From positions 37,987 through 101,986 of the forward strand of contig JALHOZ010000014.1 of assembly GCA_022842725.1 (NCBI GenBank): DNA of 64,000 bases, given 5' to 3'. Shown here one piece after another: positions 63,982-64,000 of this stretch. A program made the position numbers and the translations under genes. This DNA is from Saprospiraceae bacterium. GTDB taxonomy: Bacteria; Bacteroidota; Bacteroidia; Chitinophagales; Saprospiraceae. The notes beneath the pieces were generated by a model, which saw only the letters and a program-made list of their open reading frames with translations, was not told the DNA's origin and searched no databases. Numbering within the stretch: the stretch's first letter is position 1; the number at the start of each line of letters is the position of its first letter.

Positions 63982-64000
63982 TGGTGACCCCAGGAGGATT
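63982..64000 (-). tRNA. Possible tRNA 3' end, cut by the window edge
   Basis: The minus strand ends in CCA. Read from the plus strand, TGG-T-GACCCCA-GGAGG-ATT has the spacing of CCA, discriminator, 7-base acceptor strand, 5-base T stem and the start of a T loop. Only 19 bases are visible, and a repeat unit start overlaps it, so the call is tentative. Confidence 0.35.

Noticed and set aside
63625..63987. A 120-codon plus-strand frame across the hairpin repeats
   Set aside because: Its translation only mirrors the 126-bp repeat and the terminator hairpins; composition and context fit non-coding repeat DNA. I treat it as a by-product.

Overview
The window looks like a chromosome segment of a Bacteroidota bacterium, most likely Saprospiria/Saprospiraceae-like, though the family is inference. 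The evidence is four proteins with type IX secretion system (T9SS) sorting domains (three type A, one gliding-motility type B/CHU_C), two standalone CHU_C-like proteins, a PorP/SprF outer-membrane protein, a PorE-like lipoprotein, -7 boxes of the form TAnnTTTG, few Shine-Dalgarno sequences, and giant HYR/SdrD-B/Ig-like secreted proteins.

Layout. 1-1007: 3' end of mfd. 1017-3950: two unknown genes, then a DUF2975-like membrane protein paired with a small HTH regulator. 3956-13124 (minus): a coupled trio of a 2.1-kb-codon CHU_C adhesin, PorP/SprF and a PD40-OmpA protein, a classic T9SS export and anchoring set. 13393-21891: ABC-F ATPase, DASS anion transporter, PorE-like T9SS lipoprotein, prmC overlapping a polysaccharide flippase gene, and a voltage-gated-type K+ channel with a zinc ribbon. 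22046-32506 (minus): a 3486-residue secreted protein with SdrD-B, DUF11, HYR, five 71-residue Ig-like repeats, a dockerin-like region and a type A sorting domain. 32996-39340: fahA, ddl, a RES/Xre toxin-antitoxin pair, a T9SS-exported esterase, a sterol-desaturase-family protein and a small lipoprotein.

39341-48604 is an accessory island that looks AT-richer than its surroundings. It holds an SpvB/FG-GAP/RHS polymorphic toxin with an unrecognised C-terminal tip. An overlapping small three-helix membrane protein follows as the likely immunity gene, then a YD-fragment/T9SS protein and two tandem standalone CHU_C-like proteins with Cys-rich tails. A third, decayed copy of that tail lies beyond them. 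A nonsense-riddled IS4-type transposase remnant marks the other edge. This is the most novel part of the window.

49043-62407 is mostly housekeeping: beta-lactamase-fold hydrolase, PF13679-like methyltransferase, pcm, HEAT-cyclophilin lipoprotein, gcvT, NAD-dependent epimerase, unknown secreted protein, DAHP synthase/chorismate mutase, TonB-like protein, TPMT-family methyltransferase and M23 peptidase. The end (62408-64000) has a terminator, two small unknown genes and a 126-bp tandem repeat full of hairpins, running into what may be a tRNA at the window edge.
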